From: Thiomicrorhabdus sp.
Lineage (GTDB): Bacteria > Pseudomonadota > Gammaproteobacteria > Thiomicrospirales > Thiomicrospiraceae
Direction: 5' to 3'
Assembly: GCF_963662555.1 (NCBI RefSeq)
Contig: NZ_OY759719.1
Location: forward strand, 124,001-188,000
DNA: 64,000 nucleotides
Both the position numbers and the translations under genes were made by a program. Each line of letters opens with the position of its first letter. The stretch's first letter is position 1. Below are positions 17,204 through 25,954 of the stretch, one piece after another. The notes beneath the pieces are model-generated. The model had not been told where the DNA came from, ran no database searches, and worked only from the letters and a program-made list of their open reading frames with translations.

Positions 17204-17352
17204 TCAAACGAAGAACTTGGCTGAAGCGAAGCGGAGAGACAAGAAAGAGCAGCGTTTTTTAACCGTTCACTTCGTTAAGAACTCTGCACAATTTATTCCA
17301 AGGCGGATCTCTGGCGTTTGTGGCTGGCTTTTATATTTTTTACTTCAAAATA

Positions 17353-17364
17353 ACCAGGCCTGGT
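17353..17364. repeat. Palindrome copy 6 (inside repeat unit B)
   Basis: Perfect core with flanks TA..AT. There is no credible coding sequence here. Confidence 0.9.
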
Positions 17365-17681
17365 ATACATCAAAATCACAGCTCAAGATATTAGAAATTA
17401 GAAACTTAAAATATCGTAGTAAAACCTCCCTTTTGTAAGCAATCGTCATTTCACTTAGCGTAGCGGGCGTTAAAAGATTTCATTGTCCGAGCGGAGCGAG
17501 TTTTGAAATCTTAGCCAGCAAGCTTAGTGAAATAGTTTGTGTCAGCAGGGGGTCTTTTTTCTGGTTACTCTTTTTGGACAAGCAAAAAGAGTAACGGGAA
17601 GCCTAATAACTAAAACTAAAGATATATAGGTATATAAAAAGGCTTCTAAACAGCTTAGAAAAGCATTCAACTTTCAAATTT

Positions 17682-17693
17682 ACCAGGCCTGGT
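17682..17693. repeat. Palindrome copy 7 (right edge of repeat unit B)
   Basis: Full TTTACCAGGCCTGGTAAA at 17679-17696, the same relative position as copy 5 in unit A. Confidence 0.9.
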
Positions 17694-17696
17694 AAA

Positions 17697-17999
17697 AATC
17701 AAATTCATTATCTATTCCTAGATTTATAAACAGGCATTTTAATTGTCTTTAATTATTCATTAATCCAAATGATTTGCCTTTACATCGCTTTTGTAGGCTG
17801 TAGTAAATAGTAAAAACAAGCTAAAAACAGTCAAAGTTTTGATACATATTGTTATAAAGATGAACTTAATCTGAATATGCATAAAATTTAATGATTGGCT
17901 ATTAATTTAATTAATTTCTTGGCGTATAGTGAAATTGAGTTCGAAAAAAACTCATAGTTCTTTCTAATTTACGACATGACTTATTCATAGGAGAACGTT
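17697..17999. other. AT-rich upstream region of the small secreted protein
   Basis: About 300 bp without a gene. It must carry the promoter of the 18000 gene, but no -35/-10 pair stands out, and no tRNA or attC was seen. Confidence 0.35.
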
Positions 18000-18275
18000 A
18001 TGAAAAAACAATTCATTATATTACTTTTTGGTATTGCTTTTAATTCAGCTGCTTTTGCTCAAGATATCATAAGCCCTGGAAACACTAAAAATACGGTATT
18101 AGAAGATCAAAGCCCGGTGAATGTAAAAGGATCTGGTGCTGCAATGGAACAAGGTTTTAACAGTTGGGGAAAAAGCGAAGTTACTACTGGTGGCCCTGGC
18201 GGACAAGTTCTTGAAGGTGAAGTAAAAGCTTGGGATAAAACCTACGATAAAATAAATAACAAACCAGCGAAATAA
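18000..18275 (+). CDS. Small secreted protein of unknown function (91 residues)
   Basis: A good Shine-Dalgarno (AGGAGAAC) lies 6 bases before the ATG. Residues 1-20 form a signal peptide (MKKQFIILLFGIAFNSAAFA, cleavage after AFA-Q). The mature ~70 residues are Gly/Asn/Ser/Lys-rich, with SPGNTKNTVLEDQSP, NVKGSGAAMEQGF and VTTGGPGGQVLEGEV, and contain no Cys, so it is a periplasmic or secreted, probably flexible protein. I do not recognise a family. It stands alone between the islet repeats and an EamA gene. Confidence 0.7.
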   Translation: MKKQFIILLFGIAFNSAAFAQDIISPGNTKNTVLEDQSPVNVKGSGAAMEQGFNSWGKSEVTTGGPGGQVLEGEVKAWDKTYDKINNKPAK

Positions 18276-18280
18276 ACGAT

Positions 18281-18344
18281 GTTATTGAGAGGCTTTTTGA
18301 TTTGATTCTGCAATTGATATATCAATAAATGGCTTCTCAACAAC
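18281..18344. repeat. Imperfect inverted repeat resembling the arms of repeat unit A
   Basis: GTTATTGAGAGGC at 18281-18293 pairs with GGCTTCTCAACAAC at 18331-18344, and both resemble the TTGAGAAGCC arms of unit A. It follows the stop at 18275, so it may act as a terminator or be a remnant of the element. Confidence 0.45.
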
Positions 18345-18491
18345 ACCATTCATTCTTTTTCAAAATTAGCCCCTCTCCATAGCCTTGATAGGGTACGCTA
18401 AAATCTTTTTTAAAAGTGTAGCAGTTGCTACATTTTCTGCGTAAAATAGTTTAATTCTTTCAATTTAACGATCCAAAAACACCTAAATAAA

Positions 18492-19418
18492 ATGCCAAAC
18501 CAATCTCTTTTTCAAATTTCTCTTTTTACTTTTTTTTCAATTGTGGCGTTTTCTGCTAACGCGGTCATTTGTCGCTGGGCCTTAGATCATCAGTTAATTG
18601 ATCCTATGAGTTTTACGAGTTTACGATTAGGTTCGGCAGCATTGGTTTTATTTGTGGTGATGGCTTGGTTTTCAGTACGTAAAGCCAAAAAGCAAAACAA
18701 GGGGTTATCTCAACCTGCAAAACCCATCAGTAAAGGTAGTTGGAAAGCCGCAATCATCTTGTTTATTTACACTATTACCTTTTCTTACGGCTATGTTTCT
18801 ATTAGTACCGCAACTGGAGCGCTGTTGTTGGCTGGAGTCGTGCAGCTAACGATCTTGGGCCACGCGGTGCGTAACGGTGAAAAATTGCATCTAGCAGAAT
18901 GGATTGGTGTGGCACTCGCGTTAATGGGTTTACTGTATTTAGTTTATCCAAAACTCGCCACTCCCTCTTGGTGGGGATTAGTGATGATGACTATTTCAGC
19001 CTACACTTGGGGGCTTTACACCATTAACGGACGTAAATCCGTTAACCCATTAGCCGACAGTGCCTTTAACTTTTATCGCACCTTACCAATGGTGGCCATC
19101 GCTAGTTTGTTGATTTTATCGTTTACCGAACACGCCTTTATTACTCCAAAAGGATTTGTTTTGGCGATTATTTCTGGTGGCGTAACCACAGGTTTGGGCT
19201 ATATTTTGTGGTACACCGCCTTACCTAAAATTTCATCCAGCATGGCATCAGCATCGCAATTACTGGTACCACTCTTTGCGGCATTTGGTGCTATATGGTT
19301 AATCAACGAACCGATTAATCTAACTTTTATGATTGCGGCTGCGTTAATGCTGAGCGGTTTAGGTTTGGTCGTACATGGACGTAATCAGCACCGAAAATCA
19401 GCACATAAAATCGCTTAA
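18492..19418 (+). CDS. EamA/DMT-family permease
   Basis: The 308-residue protein shows ten hydrophobic segments in two EamA repeats, with the conserved end of the first (LYLVYPKLATPSW) and of the second (INEPINLTFMIAAALMLSGLGLVVHGR). The N-terminus ANAVICRWAL is also typical of the family. It is probably an exporter of small metabolites, substrate unknown, and only distantly like the EamA protein at 13710. It is monocistronic: the next gene is 134 bp away, with a long-form palindrome element between them. Confidence 0.85.
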   Translation: MPNQSLFQISLFTFFSIVAFSANAVICRWALDHQLIDPMSFTSLRLGSAALVLFVVMAWFSVRKAKKQNKGLSQPAKPISKGSWKAAIILFIYTITFSYGYVSISTATGALLLAGVVQLTILGHAVRNGEKLHLAEWIGVALALMGLLYLVYPKLATPSWWGLVMMTISAYTWGLYTINGRKSVNPLADSAFNFYRTLPMVAIASLLILSFTEHAFITPKGFVLAIISGGVTTGLGYILWYTALPKISSSMASASQLLVPLFAAFGAIWLINEPINLTFMIAAALMLSGLGLVVHGRNQHRKSAHKIA

Positions 19419-19422
19419 ATTT

Positions 19423-19479
19423 AATTTACCCTGTGCTGACAAATCTATATTAACAACAGAGAATACCAGGCCTGGTAAA
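19423..19479. repeat. Long-form palindrome element E3 with palindrome copy 8
   Basis: The left arm AATTTACCCTGTGCTGAC (19423-19440) and right end TACCAGGCCTGGTAAA (19464-19479) pair through TTTACC/GGTAAA. It starts 4 bp after the permease stop, so it may work as its 3' hairpin. The perfect core is at 19465-19476. Confidence 0.75.
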
Positions 19480-19552
19480 AGCATTAAAACAATAATTTTT
19501 GCGATGTTTTTACAATTAACTGTTTCAGAACTTTAAAGGTCACAATACAACC

Positions 19553-20434
19553 ATGCTCTATCTAATTTTATTATGTATTTTGTTACCTATATTATTACTG
19601 GTTGGGTTTATCGTCGCGATACATTTGAGCTTTAGAGCACCCCGCTTCAGCAATGAGGTTAAGCCAAGTGATTACAGTCTTAATGCTGATACTTTTGAAT
19701 TTAAAGGTAATCAAGCAACACAACTTTCAGCTTGGTGGATTCCTTCCAATCAGCCAAGTGATACAACCGTGTTACTTATGCATGGTTGGGGAGCAAATAA
19801 AAGCTTAATGCTACCTTTGGCAAAACCCTTTCATGACTCGGGTTACAATCTATTAATTATGGATGCCCATAATCATGGAGATAGCCAAAAACGTGGTGTT
19901 AGCACTATGCCTAAATTTGCTGAAGATATTCAGTCAGGGGCAGATTGGTTAAAGCAAAATAAACCGAATAAGAGTCGGCAACTGATTCTAGTAGGCCATT
20001 CAGTTGGGGCCGCCGCTACTTTGCTCGCTGCCGCAAAAGGGTTGAAGGCCAACATGTTTGTGGCTATAGCCAGTTTTGTGCACCCAAAACTTATGATGCA
20101 AAGACATCTTAAAAAGCTAGACGTTATACCAGGCCTGGTAAAATTGATTTCAAACTATGTGCAATGGGTAATTGGTCATAAATTTGATGATATTGCACCC
20201 TCAACCAGCGTAACCAATATAACCCAACCGACTTTATTAGTTCATGGTGATGCAGATAAAGTGATTCCATTAAGCGACCACCATATGCTCTGCAATGTAG
20301 CCCCAAAAGAGCATATTGAGTGCTTAGAAATACCCGATGCGGATCATGATTCGATAGATAAAATTGAACAACATTTTAGTTCGCTTAACCGTTTTATTAC
20401 AAAACACCTAAAGCCATCTAAAACGCAGGTTTAA
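19553..20434 (+). CDS. Membrane-anchored alpha/beta hydrolase
   Basis: The 293-residue protein has an N-terminal membrane anchor (residues 2-27). The hydrolase fold follows: LLMHGWGANKSLMLPLA (oxyanion region, ~76), NLLIMDAHNHGDS, the nucleophile elbow VGHSVGAA (~152, Ser nucleophile), LLVHGDADKVIPLSDH (~226, Asp) and the catalytic His in IPDADHDSI (~267). The complete triad suggests an active serine esterase or peptidase of unknown substrate. A palindrome copy encodes Ile-Pro-Gly-Leu-Val in the cap region (20128-20139). Confidence 0.85.
   Translation: MLYLILLCILLPILLLVGFIVAIHLSFRAPRFSNEVKPSDYSLNADTFEFKGNQATQLSAWWIPSNQPSDTTVLLMHGWGANKSLMLPLAKPFHDSGYNLLIMDAHNHGDSQKRGVSTMPKFAEDIQSGADWLKQNKPNKSRQLILVGHSVGAAATLLAAAKGLKANMFVAIASFVHPKLMMQRHLKKLDVIPGLVKLISNYVQWVIGHKFDDIAPSTSVTNITQPTLLVHGDADKVIPLSDHHMLCNVAPKEHIECLEIPDADHDSIDKIEQHFSSLNRFITKHLKPSKTQV
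20128..20139. repeat. Palindrome copy 9 (in hydrolase gene)
   Basis: Perfect core with one extra base pair (TACC..GGTA, 20127-20140). It is in the Pro-Gly-Leu-Val frame. Confidence 0.9.
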
Positions 20435-20467
20435 ACTAAGATTTATACTGAGGTTTAAACTAAGATT
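20427..20467. repeat. Short tandem duplication at the hydrolase 3' end
   Basis: AGGTTTAAACTAAGATT occurs at 20427-20443 and again at 20451-20467 (24-bp period). The first copy contains the hydrolase stop codon (20432-20434). Confidence 0.7.
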
Positions 20468-20511
20468 CGTTTTGCATTTTGCTTGATTCCAAACAAAACC
20501 TCAAAACTCAA

Positions 20512-21441
20512 TTAAGGTTTGTTTTTGTATATATCCGCTACACCTTGCGGTGGTTTACGGTAACGTTTGTAAGACCATAAATACTGTTCTGGAGCAATGG
20601 CAATACACCGTTCCACTCCTTTATTTAAAGCAATGGTTGCCACTTCTGGATCTTCACTCGCTATGCATTCATCGGCAGGTAAAAAGTGCAAAACATAACC
20701 CGCACCTTTTGGTAAACGTTGCATAACGGCAAATAAACATTCGCTGTCGGTTTTTTGCAGTAGCTTGCTAACCAACGTCATTGTTCTGGCAGGTCTGCCA
20801 AAAAATGGGGCATACACGCCTCCAGATTCACCTGGGTCTTGGTCTGGCAATATAGCGGTGACTTCTTTATTTTTTAAGGCTTTCATTAAGTTTCTCACCC
20901 CGCGACCATCAGTAGCTACCATAGTCGCACCAAATCGCCCCCTAGCGTTAACCATAAACTCTTCAATAGACGGTACATTAGGCGGACGATAAAGAATAGT
21001 CGATGGATAAAGCACCGAAAGATAAGTAGCAATCAATTCCCAAGAACCAATGTGCGGTCCTAAAAAAACAACGCCTTTTTCTTTAGCCATTGCTTGATCA
21101 ACCAGCTCTTTGCCTTTAATTTCTACAATTTTGTCAAACAGTTTCTCGCTTGACCAATACCAGGCAGGCCCTAGCTCTAAAAAGGCTTTTGCGGTCTGTT
21201 TTAAATTCGCTTTAAGCATCGCTTTTTGCTGTTCAGAGCTTAGCTCAGGATAAACTTGCTGAATATTAATTAATGCGATGCGACGATTACTGTTGGGAAT
21301 CCAGTAAAAAAGAGAACCCAAAGCAGAACCTAGTGCATGGTTGAGACGTAAAGGCATCCAGCTTAATAGCTTAACAATACCTTTTAATAAGCCGCCTAAC
21401 CAGGCCTGCTGATTTTGAGGTTGTGCTGATTGTTTACTCAT
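20512..21441 (-). CDS. LpxL/LpxM-type lipid A acyltransferase
   Basis: The 309-residue protein of the lysophospholipid acyltransferase superfamily has one N-terminal hydrophobic segment and the HX4(D/E) catalytic motif in FLGPHIGSWEL (~residue 130), followed by LYRPPN and ILPDQDPGESGGVYAPFFG. It probably adds a secondary acyl chain to Kdo2-lipid A at the inner membrane. It starts directly after the ttcA stop, so the two are co-transcribed. A one-mismatch palindrome at 21399-21410 reads Gln-Gln-Ala-Trp-Leu near the N-terminus. Confidence 0.88.
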   Translation of the reverse strand: MSKQSAQPQNQQAWLGGLLKGIVKLLSWMPLRLNHALGSALGSLFYWIPNSNRRIALINIQQVYPELSSEQQKAMLKANLKQTAKAFLELGPAWYWSSEKLFDKIVEIKGKELVDQAMAKEKGVVFLGPHIGSWELIATYLSVLYPSTILYRPPNVPSIEEFMVNARGRFGATMVATDGRGVRNLMKALKNKEVTAILPDQDPGESGGVYAPFFGRPARTMTLVSKLLQKTDSECLFAVMQRLPKGAGYVLHFLPADECIASEDPEVATIALNKGVERCIAIAPEQYLWSYKRYRKPPQGVADIYKNKP

Positions 21442-22302
21442 TTACAAGTCTATCTCATCTGTTTGTTCATTTGATTTATCGGTTGTCATCGCCGTTAAAT
21501 CCGCCTGACCTTCATGATTATCATCAGCAATTAAGGGTTGCATAGCTCGCCAGAGGTTAGCATAAAGATGTTTATTTTTTTGCTCTTGAGCCAATAACAA
21601 TTCTTTGGTTTCAGCACGAGCTTGTGGTTTAGCGTAACAAGCCGGGCAGTTGTCTTCTATCACTGGCAGTTCAGCTGCAATCGCAAAATCACGAGTTTGA
21701 TTTTCACGCACTCTTACCAATGGGCGAATAATGCGCACATCTTCATCATCATTTAAATAGTGGGCTTTCATGGTACGCAGTTGGCCGGCATTAAAGGCAG
21801 ACATAATAAAACTTTCGGCCAAATCATCTAAATGTTGTGCTAACGCCAAAACGTTGTAATTTTCTCTACGGCAAACGGTATATAAAATACCTCGTTTTTG
21901 ACGAGCACAAAAACTGCAAAAAGAGTCACCTTTCATTCGCTCTTCTGCCAAACCAACCATATCTTCACTTTCATAAAAATACGGTACTTCCATTTTGGCA
22001 CACCACTCTTTAAGCGGAGAAGGGTCAAAGCCTGGTATTTCTGGGTCAATCGTACAAGCCGCCAATTCAAACTTAACTGGTGCATGGCGTTGTAGGTGTT
22101 TTAAAATCACCAATAAAGCCATTGAGTCTTTACCACCTGACAAACCTAATAATACTCGGTCACCATCTCTAAGCATTCTGTATTGAGCCATCGCTCTACC
22201 CACCAGTTTCATAATAGACTTTGGAGGTTTAATCCAATCTTTGGTGCGTTCTTTTTTGCTGAGTTTAGTCGCTGTTTCGTTTTGAATTACGGTCTGTGTC
22301 AT
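21442..22302 (-). CDS. ttcA: tRNA 2-thiocytidine biosynthesis protein TtcA
   Basis: The PP-loop ATPase motif LLGLSGGKDSMALL, the cluster-binding CSFCARQKRGILY and a later NCPACY identify TtcA, which thiolates C32 in certain tRNAs using an oxygen-sensitive iron-sulfur cluster. The frame is open from a GTG at 22314 (four residues longer), but the ATG at 22302 gives MTQTVIQNE and is equally plausible; neither has a clear Shine-Dalgarno. The C-terminus has an acidic extension after the core. It is directly followed by the lpxL-like gene with no gap. Confidence 0.95.
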   Translation of the reverse strand: MTQTVIQNETATKLSKKERTKDWIKPPKSIMKLVGRAMAQYRMLRDGDRVLLGLSGGKDSMALLVILKHLQRHAPVKFELAACTIDPEIPGFDPSPLKEWCAKMEVPYFYESEDMVGLAEERMKGDSFCSFCARQKRGILYTVCRRENYNVLALAQHLDDLAESFIMSAFNAGQLRTMKAHYLNDDEDVRIIRPLVRVRENQTRDFAIAAELPVIEDNCPACYAKPQARAETKELLLAQEQKNKHLYANLWRAMQPLIADDNHEGQADLTAMTTDKSNEQTDEIDL

Positions 22303-22476
22303 TACGGTTATCACATTGCTTATTGTTCGTTAATTGTTCGTTAGTTGGCCTATTTTACACGTGCCAAAGTCGATTCCCAAAATAACTTAAAATAAGTTCA
22401 TGAATGTCATGGTTACTGATGGTTTGTGAGCTAAAATTCTAAGTATTCTGATTCTATTTTTCTTTAGTGAGGCTAA

Positions 22477-23511
22477 ATGCGTTTATTTATCATTACATGT
22501 TCTTGCCTAATGTTACTTTTTAGCAATACGAGTTACTCAAGCAATAACACTGAAAATCCAATTGCTAAGCCTATTACTAAGGAAAAACTAATAACCAACT
22601 CATTACAAATTGATAATCTCAATATTAGTGGGATTGCGTTGCCGTATTCATTTATGGCATTGGCCACAGATGAAGGTAATCAAATACAGATTTTACAATC
22701 TAGCGATTCTCAGCATTGGGCAAGCCACTCTGTTATTACCTTAACCAATAATAGTGATGAAATTGATATCGAAGCCCTCGCCTGGCAAGCACCCTACTTA
22801 TATGCTTTAGGGTCACATAGTGCTAAACGCAAAAAACTCAAAACAAATAAAACACAAAAAGAAAACCAAGAACGCCTTAATCAAACGAGCTTAGAGCCAG
22901 CTAGACAACAACTGTTTAGGATTAAATTAGATAAAAATGCTCAAGCAAAAGAAATTCAAAGCCTTTCATTGCAAGAGATCATTAAAAATGACCCAATCTT
23001 AAAATCCTTTGTGGGTATTCCAAGTAAAGAGAATGGAATTGATTTAGAAGGGTTAGCCATTGATCAAAAAGGCCGTTTATTAGTAGGCTTTAGAGGCCCT
23101 GTTTTGCGTGGCAATATTGCTACTGTTTTAAGAATTAAGCTGGCTAAAAAGGCCTTCAAAATTAAGTCATCCAAACAGCTATTTATACAAACCATTGGCA
23201 CAGGCATTAGAGGCTTATCAGAAACCGATCAATCGCAACAATTTTTAGTATTAACCGGTGCCGTGGGAGATCAACCTCTACCTTATCAAGTCTCCGTTTG
23301 GAATGGCAAAAACGCCTTACGAGGTTCAGATTCAGATGCAAAAAACGCTTTTAAACCTTTATGTGACTTACCCTCATCATTCACTCAAAATGGTAAAGCA
23401 GAAGGTATTCAATTTATTCACCAAACAGGTCAATCTATTGATTTTTTAATAGTATTTGATGGCATTCCTAATGGAAAACCAACATTATTTAGCTGCAACC
23501 TTGTTCATTAA
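22477..23511 (+). CDS. DUF3616-type secreted protein
   Basis: The 344-residue protein has a signal peptide (MRLFIITCSCLMLLFSNTSYS). The mature part resembles DUF3616 proteins: an early GIALPYSFMALATDEGNQIQIL segment, DIEALAWQAPYLYALGSHS in the first third, GIDLEGLAIDQKGRLLVGFRGPV in the middle and GIRGLSETD, a beta-propeller-like layout. Function is unknown in the family; a periplasmic location is likely. It is divergent from ttcA and has its own upstream region of 162 bp. Confidence 0.72.
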   Translation: MRLFIITCSCLMLLFSNTSYSSNNTENPIAKPITKEKLITNSLQIDNLNISGIALPYSFMALATDEGNQIQILQSSDSQHWASHSVITLTNNSDEIDIEALAWQAPYLYALGSHSAKRKKLKTNKTQKENQERLNQTSLEPARQQLFRIKLDKNAQAKEIQSLSLQEIIKNDPILKSFVGIPSKENGIDLEGLAIDQKGRLLVGFRGPVLRGNIATVLRIKLAKKAFKIKSSKQLFIQTIGTGIRGLSETDQSQQFLVLTGAVGDQPLPYQVSVWNGKNALRGSDSDAKNAFKPLCDLPSSFTQNGKAEGIQFIHQTGQSIDFLIVFDGIPNGKPTLFSCNLVH

Positions 23512-23718
23512 AACTCAAAAAACTTGTTTCGAAACCCTTTCAAGCAATAAATGTCAGTGACCAATCCCATATAAATACGCGTAAAAAAACAACCCCTTAA
23601 AATAAATGTAATAATTTTACATTTACAATATTGGTATTTATTTATATACTAGCCTCCGTAATTAAATAAACTTAATTAGTTATTAATTAAACTTATATCT
23701 TAAAACAGGGGTTATCCC

Positions 23719-24951
23719 ATGAATTCTAAAAAATTTGAAATACTCCATATTTTGGCCGCACTCGGTGCAGCGGGTATGACAGCTTCATTTTTCTTCGCCA
23801 TTAATTATATGACGGTTCATCCTGGCAAAGTCTTTGTTGATTTTGATACCTTAATGACCAATCACATTGGTCAAGTGGACACACTATCACTTTTTATTCA
23901 AACCTATATTGTGGGAGCAGTTGGGGCGGCAATTTTACATTTTGTATTATTAAGCCGATGGTTTAGAGGTTTTAACATCTATAGAAAAACCACAGAATAT
24001 CAAGAGGTAGTAAACTCAAACCGTGAAGTTCAGTTAATGGCCATCCCGCTGACCTTGACCATGACGATGAATGTGTTCTTTATTTTAGGTGCTTTATTTA
24101 TACCAGGCCTATTCAATCCAATTAATATACTAGGCATGCAAATGCAATTAATTGACCCACTGTTTATGATGGCAGGATTGTATTTTGCAGCGGTCTTTTA
24201 TTTGGCATTAAGAATCTTTAGTAAATATTTCTTACGCCTAATTGATGGTGAGTTAGACTTTATTCAAAATGCCAATTTATCACAGCTGTTAGCACTGTTT
24301 TCATTTGGCATGATAGGGGTAGGATTTGGGGCTTTAAGTTTTTCTAAAATTCCAGAAATTGCCTTTATTGGGACGTCTTTAGCCTATATTGTAATTGGTC
24401 TAACGCTGATTTTATCAACCTTAAAATTTGTATTAGGATTCAAGTCGATCTTTGAACATGGTATTGATGCAAAAGCAACGGTAACTTTATTGATACCTGT
24501 TACCGTTATTGCCATGTTAATAGTTGCCTCTTACCGTGCGGATATTGGCACGATGCATACTTTAGATTTAGAAAGAAACACCACTTATCACTTAGTGTTA
24601 TTTACTGTTGGGGTTGGTGTTTCTATTTTAATAGGTCTGTTTGCCTTGCAAGCGATGCGTCAAAAAGGTTTTTTTAAAGCCTTAAACAACAATCAAACTG
24701 ATGCCGGTGCTTTAGCAATGGTTTGCCCTGGCTTTGCCTTAGAGGTGCAAATGGTATTGTGGCTTTCAATTGGTATGGTGCATACAGGCATTGTGACTCA
24801 CGGCAGCACGAGCTACTTTATTATGTGGATACCGATGATCGCTTTGCAGTTAGCAACCATTTTCTTACTCTTTAAATTGCTAAAGCAAAATAACTTTTTA
24901 CGTTTTGACTTTAAACAGCTAAGACAGTTACCACAACATGCATTAGCTTAA
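23719..24951 (+). CDS. Unknown multi-pass inner-membrane protein
   Basis: The 410-residue protein has about ten hydrophobic segments. Notable are an early HILAALGAAGMTASFFFAINYM helix, a charged cytoplasmic stretch (YRKTTEYQEVVNSNREVQL), and a Cys-Pro-Gly motif with Cys336 in AMVCPGFALEVQ. It reminds me of the poorly studied TsoY-type membrane (seleno)protein family seen in sulfur-oxidising bacteria, in which a Cys can be replaced by selenocysteine; this is a weak recollection rather than a firm match. It is monocistronic and followed by a strong terminator. Function is unknown. Confidence 0.5.
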   Translation: MNSKKFEILHILAALGAAGMTASFFFAINYMTVHPGKVFVDFDTLMTNHIGQVDTLSLFIQTYIVGAVGAAILHFVLLSRWFRGFNIYRKTTEYQEVVNSNREVQLMAIPLTLTMTMNVFFILGALFIPGLFNPINILGMQMQLIDPLFMMAGLYFAAVFYLALRIFSKYFLRLIDGELDFIQNANLSQLLALFSFGMIGVGFGALSFSKIPEIAFIGTSLAYIVIGLTLILSTLKFVLGFKSIFEHGIDAKATVTLLIPVTVIAMLIVASYRADIGTMHTLDLERNTTYHLVLFTVGVGVSILIGLFALQAMRQKGFFKALNNNQTDAGALAMVCPGFALEVQMVLWLSIGMVHTGIVTHGSTSYFIMWIPMIALQLATIFLLFKLLKQNNFLRFDFKQLRQLPQHALA

Positions 24952-24980
24952 TGTAATAACCAAACCTAACGTTTGTGTAT

Positions 24981-25026
24981 AAAAAAGGCCCGCTGAGAAA
25001 AACTATGCTCAGCGGGCCTTTTTATT
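24981..25026. terminator. Strong intrinsic terminator
   Basis: A perfect 11-bp GC-rich stem (GGCCCGCTGAG / CTCAGCGGGCC), loop AAAAACTATG, has A-runs on the left and T-runs on the right, so it can act in both directions between convergent genes ending at 24951 and 25069. Confidence 0.9.
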
Positions 25027-25068
25027 AGGCTGTTTTAACTATGTAATCACTATGATCGAGTATTAATC

Positions 25069-25737
25069 TTAAACCTTTTTATCTAAATTCTTTTGAATAT
25101 TTAAACGCCACGCTTCTGAAAGTGCTGGATGTTTTATCGCCTCTTTGAGGATTTTTTTAGACGCTTTATCACTAGAATGTTGCTTGGCTAAAAACAGGTC
25201 TTTAATACAAATTTTAGGATACTTCTTCTCTTGCTCTTCATTACGGGTTAGCCATCTTACGGACTGTTTTTCTTGCAACCAACCTTGACCCAATACACGG
25301 CAATAAAAACCAACTCTACCACTGTCACTATAGACTTTTAAAAACTCACCTGCTTGCCATTTAGAATCCTGCGTAGCTTGAGCATCAAGCTTCCAACAAG
25401 GTGAACGTGGTTGAGACACTTCAAGTAAAACCGAGCCAATTTGTAAACGATCACCCAAACAAATTTCGGCTTCATCTACATCACTAATACTCAGGTTTTC
25501 ACCTAAAAAACCATAAGGGTGTGAGATTTCAAAACGTTGATAAGCATTACAAGGCAAAACCAAAACGGCTTTATCTTTACCACCGTGATTTTTCAAATCA
25601 GCTTGTTCATCACCTTCTAAACCGTTTTCGCCTATCCAAACCTTATCTTGAATGGCGGTTTTATGAATAGCCGTCTGCGTACCTGAACGCCAAGGCTGTT
25701 CAATCTTTTTTCCAATATTTAGTGACACAATTCGCAT
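25069..25737 (-). CDS. MOSC-domain protein
   Basis: The product is ~222 residues from the internal ATG at 25737 (MRIVSLNIGK), which has AAAGGAA seven bases upstream; an upstream start at 25764 would add nine residues but lacks a ribosome site. The MOSC core shows GLEGDEQADLKNHGGKDKAVL, GFLGENLSI, GDRLQIGSVLLEVSQPRSPCWKLD with the conserved Cys, then the 3-alpha C-terminal domain. It resembles YiiM-type proteins, which bind a molybdenum cofactor and reduce N-hydroxylated compounds. The partner reductase is not nearby. Confidence 0.88.
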   Translation of the reverse strand: MRIVSLNIGKKIEQPWRSGTQTAIHKTAIQDKVWIGENGLEGDEQADLKNHGGKDKAVLVLPCNAYQRFEISHPYGFLGENLSISDVDEAEICLGDRLQIGSVLLEVSQPRSPCWKLDAQATQDSKWQAGEFLKVYSDSGRVGFYCRVLGQGWLQEKQSVRWLTRNEEQEKKYPKICIKDLFLAKQHSSDKASKKILKEAIKHPALSEAWRLNIQKNLDKKV

Positions 25738-25778
25738 ACAGATTCCTTTATGCAAAACTCGCAAACCACAATTTTATC

Positions 25779-25834
25779 AATTTACCCTGTGCTCACACTA
25801 CAAATATAGCCACAGGACATGCCAGGCCTGTAAA
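25779..25834. repeat. Long-form palindrome element E2 (one base deleted)
   Basis: The left arm AATTTACCCTGTGCTCACACT pairs with GCCACAGGACATGCC and the decayed end CCAGGCCTGTAAAA. CCTGTG/CACAGG is a perfect inner stem. It lies upstream of the MOSC gene. Confidence 0.7.
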
Positions 25835-25954
25835 AGCCTCAAATAAGAGAGGTAAATTGGTAAAGCCAAAATAAAAACCAAACAATAGCAAAAAGCGATA
25901 AGTAGTTGGTTAATTTATTTTTAAATTTTTAATTTTAATTAAAATCTTTAAATA

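Larger units (their letters stand above)
17204..17696. repeat. Repeat unit B, second copy of the islet repeat
   Basis: It aligns with unit A from TCAAACGAAGAACTTGGCTG onward and ends with AAAAAGGCTTCT (17636-17647) followed by the 18-bp palindrome. The left inverted-repeat arm present in unit A is missing. Two hairpins (17474-17512 and 17564-17595) keep base pairing with different bases from unit A. A short palindrome copy at 17353 replaces the 59-bp form of unit A. Confidence 0.7.

Noticed and set aside
17001..17438. 145-residue ORF running from the Cass2-like gene into repeat unit B
   Set aside because: Its first part is a shadow of the Cass2-like gene and the rest is repeat DNA.
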